From Nocardioides sp. (lineage in GTDB: Bacteria; Actinomycetota; Actinomycetes; Propionibacteriales; Nocardioidaceae), in NCBI GenBank assembly GCA_037045645.1, contig JBAOIH010000001.1, forward strand, positions 124,001 through 188,000: a DNA stretch of 64,000 bases, in the 5' to 3' direction. A program made the translations under genes and the position numbers. Below, in pieces: positions 60,096 to 64,000 of the stretch (the stretch's first letter is position 1; each line of letters starts with the position of its first letter). The notes beneath the pieces are model-generated. The model searched no databases, was not told the DNA's origin, and was given only the letters and a program-made list of their open reading frames with translations.

Positions 60096-61484
60096 ATGGA
60101 ACGGCTCAGCGGGGCGGACGCCACGTTCATCTACACACAGACTCGGCGTACGCCTGCGGAGATCGGCACCTGCCTGATCCTCGACACCAGCGACGACCCG
60201 GACGGCCTCGAGCGGCTGGCCACCTTGCGTGCCCGGATGCTCGCCAAGATGCATCAGGTGCCGAGGATGCGGATGCGCTATCAGCGGGTGCCGTTCGACG
60301 TGCATCACCCGGCCTGGGTGGACGACGACCGTTTCGACATCGACTATCACGTGCGCCAGGCGCAACTGCCCGGCCCGGGGACCCGCGAGCAGTTGCTCGA
60401 ACTGCTCGACCGGCTGCTGTCGTCACCTCTCGACAACTCGCGCCCGCTGTGGGAGATGTACCTGATCAGCGGGCTGGAGCACGGTCGCAGCGTGCTGTTC
60501 ATCAAGACCCACCACGCCTCGGTCGACGGCATGTCCGGGTTCCAATTGCTGACCACACTGGTCGACTTGGCCCCGGAGCCCGAAGACATCGGCGCACCTG
60601 AGCCGTGGACCCCGGCGCGCCGACCCGGCTCGATCGGCATGCTCTGGAATGCCGGCATCGACCACCTCAAGGATCCGCTCGCGGTGCCGCGCGGCGTTGC
60701 CCGGCTCACGACCGACCTCGCGTCCACGTTGTTCAGCACCCGCTCTGCCAGCGAGGTGCTCGGGGCCTCCATGGCGCCGCAGAGCCCCTTCAACCGCAAG
60801 CTCTCGTCACGTCGCTTCGTACGTTTCTTCGAACTCGACCTCGCGGGCGTACTCGCCGTCAAGAACGCCGCCGGAGTGAAGGTCAACGACGTGGCGATCG
60901 GCCTGATCGGCGGTGGACTGCGTCGCCACCTGGAGCGCATCGGCCACCCGACCGATCCGTCGCTGGTGACCTATCTGCCGGTGACGCTGGGCACCGGAGC
61001 AGAGACTGCCGGGAACAAGACGACCGTCGTGTCGGCGCGCGTCGGCACCGACGAGCCGGACGCCGCCGCTCGGATCGCGTCCGTCGCGGCGCAGACCAAG
61101 GAGGCCAAGGAGCGTGCGGCTGTCAACAATCCGCCGCTGATCCTCGACGTGGCGTCCGTCGCCGGTCCGGCATTCGGGGCGGCCTTGGAGCGTCTGGCCG
61201 TGGCGACTCGGGTGACGGAGATATTCCGGCTCGCCGGCAACCTGGCGATCTCGAACGTCGCCAGCATCGCGTTCCCGCTTTTCTCCCTCGGTGCGCCCGT
61301 CGAGGAGATTTATCCCATCGGACCGATCTCGGATGGGATGGGGCTCAACTTCACCCTGCTCACCTATCGGGACAAGGTCAGGTTCTCGATGGTGACCGAT
61401 CCCACCGTGATCGCCGACCCCGACTCCGTGATCGAGGACTGCCTGACGGAGTGGGAGTCGATGCGCGCGAAGGTGCTCGGCTGA
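60096..61484 (+). CDS. Wax ester synthase/diacylglycerol acyltransferase (WS/DGAT)
   Basis: 462 residues from ATG 60096 behind GGGGAG; the frame is open to 60015 but homology starts at MERLSGADATFIY. The catalytic HHxxxDG motif is H139-H140-A-S-V-D144-G145. 'PLWEMYLISGL' precedes it and 'VKVNDVAIGLIGGGLRRHL' follows. It transfers fatty acyl groups from CoA to diacylglycerol or fatty alcohol to make storage lipid. It lies after glpD on the same strand and converges with the patatin gene with no gap. Confidence 0.94.
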   Translation: MERLSGADATFIYTQTRRTPAEIGTCLILDTSDDPDGLERLATLRARMLAKMHQVPRMRMRYQRVPFDVHHPAWVDDDRFDIDYHVRQAQLPGPGTREQLLELLDRLLSSPLDNSRPLWEMYLISGLEHGRSVLFIKTHHASVDGMSGFQLLTTLVDLAPEPEDIGAPEPWTPARRPGSIGMLWNAGIDHLKDPLAVPRGVARLTTDLASTLFSTRSASEVLGASMAPQSPFNRKLSSRRFVRFFELDLAGVLAVKNAAGVKVNDVAIGLIGGGLRRHLERIGHPTDPSLVTYLPVTLGTGAETAGNKTTVVSARVGTDEPDAAARIASVAAQTKEAKERAAVNNPPLILDVASVAGPAFGAALERLAVATRVTEIFRLAGNLAISNVASIAFPLFSLGAPVEEIYPIGPISDGMGLNFTLLTYRDKVRFSMVTDPTVIADPDSVIEDCLTEWESMRAKVLG

Positions 61485-62321
61485 TCAGGAGGGCCACACC
61501 GCGCGTACGCGGGTCGCGAAGAGCCGACCCTGACGCAGCCCGGCTCGTGCTGCTGCGGACTGGCGCGCGGGATTGAGGACGTTGCGCCCGATCGCGTCGC
61601 GCGCCTCCTTGTCGGGCCAGATCACCGCTCGTCGCGAGACACCGGCGCGGTCAAGTTGGGCCTTGATGTTGTGGTGGCGCCGGATGTTCATCGGGATCGG
61701 CGCGATGACGACGGCCACATCCGGCTGCTGCACCTTGTCGGCATTCGTGGTCGAGCGGACTCCGCCGTCGAAGTAGGGGTGGCCCTGGATCATCACCGCG
61801 GGCCACACGAAGGGGACCGCACAACTGGCGGCGATCGCCTCGATGACGTCGACGCCACTCTCCCGATCGAAGATCTTCAAGGCGCCGGTCATGGCACTCA
61901 TGGCGGTGACCCGCAGGTTGGCATCGCTGGGCCAGTCCTCGATCTCGACCCGCTCGCGGATCACCGCGACCCGGTCCTCGCTGCCGATCGGCACCGCCTG
62001 CATCGCCGCACGTCCTACGCGGGCGCGCCGAGCCACGATCGACCCGCCGGGCAGGCCGACCGTAGGCAATGCGCGCGCCATCTTGGAAAGGGAGAAGCGT
62101 CCCCCGACCGCAGCATCGGGCGGTTCGAGCTGAGCGTCGTAGAGGTCGTCGATCGGGTGGCTGGAGATCAGCCCTCCCACCACCGACCCGGCGGACGTCC
62201 CGAGGATCTCGTCCGCCCCGCCCAACTTGAGCCCGGCCTCGTGGAAGGCCTTCAACATCCCGATCTCCCAGGCGATGCCGGTGATGCCACCGCCGCCGAG
62301 TACCAGCGCCGTACGTGTCAT
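61485..62321 (-). CDS. Patatin-like phospholipase
   Basis: 278 residues. Oxyanion loop LVLGGGGITGIAW at 7-19, nucleophile S43 in GTSAGS, and the dyad aspartate in YFDGGVRS. It hydrolyses acyl esters of lipids in the cytosol; no signal peptide. Convergent with the acyltransferase gene: the two stops are adjacent. Together they could set storage-lipid synthesis and breakdown. Confidence 0.93.
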   Translation of the reverse strand: MTRTALVLGGGGITGIAWEIGMLKAFHEAGLKLGGADEILGTSAGSVVGGLISSHPIDDLYDAQLEPPDAAVGGRFSLSKMARALPTVGLPGGSIVARRARVGRAAMQAVPIGSEDRVAVIRERVEIEDWPSDANLRVTAMSAMTGALKIFDRESGVDVIEAIAASCAVPFVWPAVMIQGHPYFDGGVRSTTNADKVQQPDVAVVIAPIPMNIRRHHNIKAQLDRAGVSRRAVIWPDKEARDAIGRNVLNPARQSAAARAGLRQGRLFATRVRAVWPS

Positions 62322-62342
62322 GTCTTCAAATGTAGACCCGGG

Positions 62343-63035
62343 TCATGAAGAGGCGTGCGTCCGCCATGCGTCAACCAGTGACGGGCCGTACCAGGTAAGC
62401 AGGCGACCGCTCACCAACTCCGTCTCCAGCGCGAACGCCTCCGGCCCGTCGGCGTCGGTGAAGACGTACGGCTCATCGGGCAGCAGCACGACATCGGGCC
62501 CGGCGCCCTCGATGTCGGCGACCTCGACCGTCGGGTAGCGGCTGCGGTCGGCGAAGACATTGGCCCAGCCAAGGCGCCGCATCAAGTCGGAGGTGAAGGT
62601 GTCGCCGCCGACGACCATCCACGGGTCGCGCCAGATCGGCACCGCGACGGTGCGGGTCACCGGGGGCAAGGACCCGGTCCACAACTCGCGGGCCTGCTCC
62701 AGCCACTCGGGTCGCGGCCAGCCCAGGACGGTGTCGAAGAGTTCGTCGTACGCCGCGATCGCCTGCGGGACGTCGTCGATCTCGCTCACCCACACACGTA
62801 CGCCCGCCTCTCGCAGACGGCGTACGTCGAGTTCGCGGTTCTCCTCCTTGTTGCACACCACCAGGTCGGGCTGGAGGTCGACGATGGCGGCGACGTCGGG
62901 GTTCTTGGTGCCGCGGACCCGAGTGACGTCCAGGTCGGCCGGGTGGGTGCACCAATCGGTCGCCCCCACGACTGCGTCAGGCCGGGCGCTCGCCAGTGCC
63001 TCGGTGATCGACGGGACGAGCGAGACGATGCGCAT
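62343..63035 (-). CDS. Helical-backbone metal-receptor (BtuF/FhuD-like) domain protein without signal peptide
   Basis: 230 residues starting MRIVSLVPSITEAL. 'VVGATDWCTHPADL', 'DVAAIVDLQPDLVVCNKEEN' and 'GDTFTSDLMRRLGWANVF' match the periplasmic-binding-protein type III (cobalamin/iron-siderophore) fold. The lack of any signal sequence suggests a cytosolic protein; such stand-alone forms are common in Actinobacteria and not well understood. It ends 21 bases after (downstream of) the patatin start on the same strand. Confidence 0.87.
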   Translation of the reverse strand: MRIVSLVPSITEALASARPDAVVGATDWCTHPADLDVTRVRGTKNPDVAAIVDLQPDLVVCNKEENRELDVRRLREAGVRVWVSEIDDVPQAIAAYDELFDTVLGWPRPEWLEQARELWTGSLPPVTRTVAVPIWRDPWMVVGGDTFTSDLMRRLGWANVFADRSRYPTVEVADIEGAGPDVVLLPDEPYVFTDADGPEAFALETELVSGRLLTWYGPSLVDAWRTHASS

Positions 63036-63066
63036 GCTCTCGTTCTACCCCAGCGGACAGGTGGGC

Positions 63067-64000
63067 TAGACGTTGCGGCGGTACTGCCCGCCGACCTCGA
63101 AGAAGGCCTCGGTCACCTGCTGCAGCGAGCAGACCCGAGCCGCATCCATCAGCACCGCGAACACGTTGCTCCCCCTCGACGGCCGCCTGCTTGAGGCGTA
63201 CCAGCGCAGCCTCGGCCTCGTCGGAGTGCGGAGTCTGGAACGCACGCACCCGAGTCAGTTGGGACTCCTTCTCCATCCTCGGTCGCGCGCGCCAACTCGA
63301 TCTCGACCGGCTCACGCTCGGAGTCGGGCCGCAGGAACGTGTTGACGCCGATGATCGGCAGCGAGCCGTCGTGCTTGCGGTGCTCATAGAGCAGCGACTC
63401 GTCCTGGATCCGGCCGCGCTGATAGCCGGTCTCCATCGCGCCGAGCACGCCGCCGCGTTCGGCTGATCCGGTCGAACTCGGCGAGCACCGCCTCCTCGAC
63501 CAGGTCGGTGAGTTCGTCGATGATGAACGAGCCCTGGTAGGGGGTTCTCGTTCATCGCCAGGCCCCACTCGCTGGTCGATGATCAGCTGGATCGCCAGCG
63601 CCCGGCGCACGGACTGCGCTCGGTCGGCGTGGTGATCGGCCTCGTCGTAGGCGTTGGTGTGCAGCGAGTTGGCGTTGTCGTAGATCGCGCATCAGCGCCT
63701 GCAGCGTCGTGCGGATGTCGTTGAAGTCCATCTCCTGCGCGTGCAGTGAACGGCCGCTCGGTCTGGACGTGGTACTTCAGCTTCTGCGACGCGCTCGCCG
63801 GCGCCGTACTTCTCCTGCATCGCCACCGCCCAGATGCGGCGCGCGACCCGGCCGAGCACGCGAGTATTCCGGGTCCATGCCGTTGGAGAAGAAGAAACGA
63901 CAGGTTGGGCGCGAAGTCGTCGATCTTCATCCCGCGTGCGAGATAGGCCTCGACGTAGGTGAACCCGTTGGCCAGCGTGAACGCGAGCTGGCTGATCGGG
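63067..64000 (-). CDS. icmF: Methylmalonyl-CoA mutase-family protein, IcmF-like, 5' end outside window, many frameshifts
   Basis: Read from the right edge: 'TLANGFTYVEAYLARGMKID', DFAPNLSF, 'SLHAQEMDFNDIRTT', 'TNAYDEAITTPTERSVRRA', METGYQRGRIQDESL, 'HDGSLPIIGVNTFLRP' and the end EVGGQYRRNV at the TAG (63067-63069). This is the C-terminal part of a B12-dependent acyl-CoA mutase such as IcmF. The frame holds 11 single-base insertions, near 63168, 63275, 63462, 63540, 63571, 63637, 63686, 63759, 63790, 63860 and 63897, and no deletions. Amino acids between the breaks are fully conserved, so I read them as sequence errors at a poor contig region, not decay. Confidence 0.8.

Noticed and set aside
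1..64000. tRNA, rRNA, CRISPR, prophage or insertion-sequence features
   Set aside because: No cloverleaf, repeat-spacer array, transposase, integrase or phage structural gene was found on either strand.

Overview
The window is high-GC actinobacterial DNA, most like a Nocardioides-type member of the Nocardioidaceae. This rests on GTG starts, ATGA/GTGA gene overlaps, a DUF222/HNH 13E12-repeat gene, and palindromic GTGGTTGAGG...CTCGAAACCAC repeats that I associate with that group. No rRNA, tRNA, CRISPR array or insertion sequence was seen, and no gene-free stretch exceeds about 300 bases. The assembly carries many single-base indels that split otherwise intact genes (P450, a CoA-transferase, korB, a kinase, the restriction enzyme). 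They become very dense in the last kilobase, where the mutase reading frame has 11 inserted bases, so they are read mostly as sequence errors.

Region 1 (1-38.7 kb) is a large catabolic island for a carboxylic acid that is oxidised as CoA thioesters. Operon A (3.0-21.6 kb, +) encodes a SnoaL-like protein, a P450cam-type P450, its CxxHxxC ferredoxin and ferredoxin reductase. It also encodes three acyl-CoA dehydrogenases, an SDR, two CaiB-type CoA-transferases, an SCP-x-like thiolase with its DUF35 partner, a 2-oxoacid:ferredoxin oxidoreductase, a FadR-type GntR regulator, a ThDP enzyme and an FMN 2-hydroxyacid oxidase. Operon B (21.7-26.0 kb, +) encodes an APH-like kinase, a 96-residue unknown, an acyl-CoA ligase, an SDR and a MaoC hydratase. 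Flanking and divergent units add crotonases, a domain-permuted CoA-transferase, an amidohydrolase, a VOC protein, an MFS transporter, TRAP-type binding proteins, a KstD-like flavoprotein and a luciferase-like flavoenzyme.

Six copies of a palindrome with consensus ATTCCTCATGAGGAAT lie before these units, near 3.0, 21.6, 26.9, 30.5, 36.85 and 36.9 kb. At the first two the palindrome fills the 17-base spacer between good -35 and -10 boxes. I read this as one repressor-controlled regulon, possibly ruled by the GntR protein encoded in operon A. The enzyme set suggests side-chain oxidation of a terpenoid- or steroid-like acid, combined with 2-hydroxy/2-oxo acid chemistry and possibly 4-hydroxyacyl-CoA phosphorylation. 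The substrate itself cannot be read from the sequence.

Region 2 (38.7-51.8 kb) is mixed: a VapC/Phd toxin-antitoxin pair with a tandem palindromic operator, a DapB-fold oxidoreductase, a membrane protein, a canonical acyl-CoA dehydrogenase, a type ISP-like restriction-modification gene with palindromic repeats inserted in frame and a (TC)11 tract at a frameshift, a T5orf172 protein coupled to it, the 13E12 HNH gene and a methyltransferase.

Region 3 (51.8-64 kb) holds an NSS-family amino-acid transporter with its tiny subunit, two deletion-like junctions that truncate a PIG-L deacetylase, a polysaccharide deacetylase and a PAP2 protein, and a lipid block. The lipid block consists of a lipid kinase, an FAD oxidase like alkyl-DHAP synthase, TetR, glpD, a WS/DGAT acyltransferase and a patatin. 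The window ends with a cytosolic metal-receptor-fold protein and the 3' part of an icmF-like mutase.
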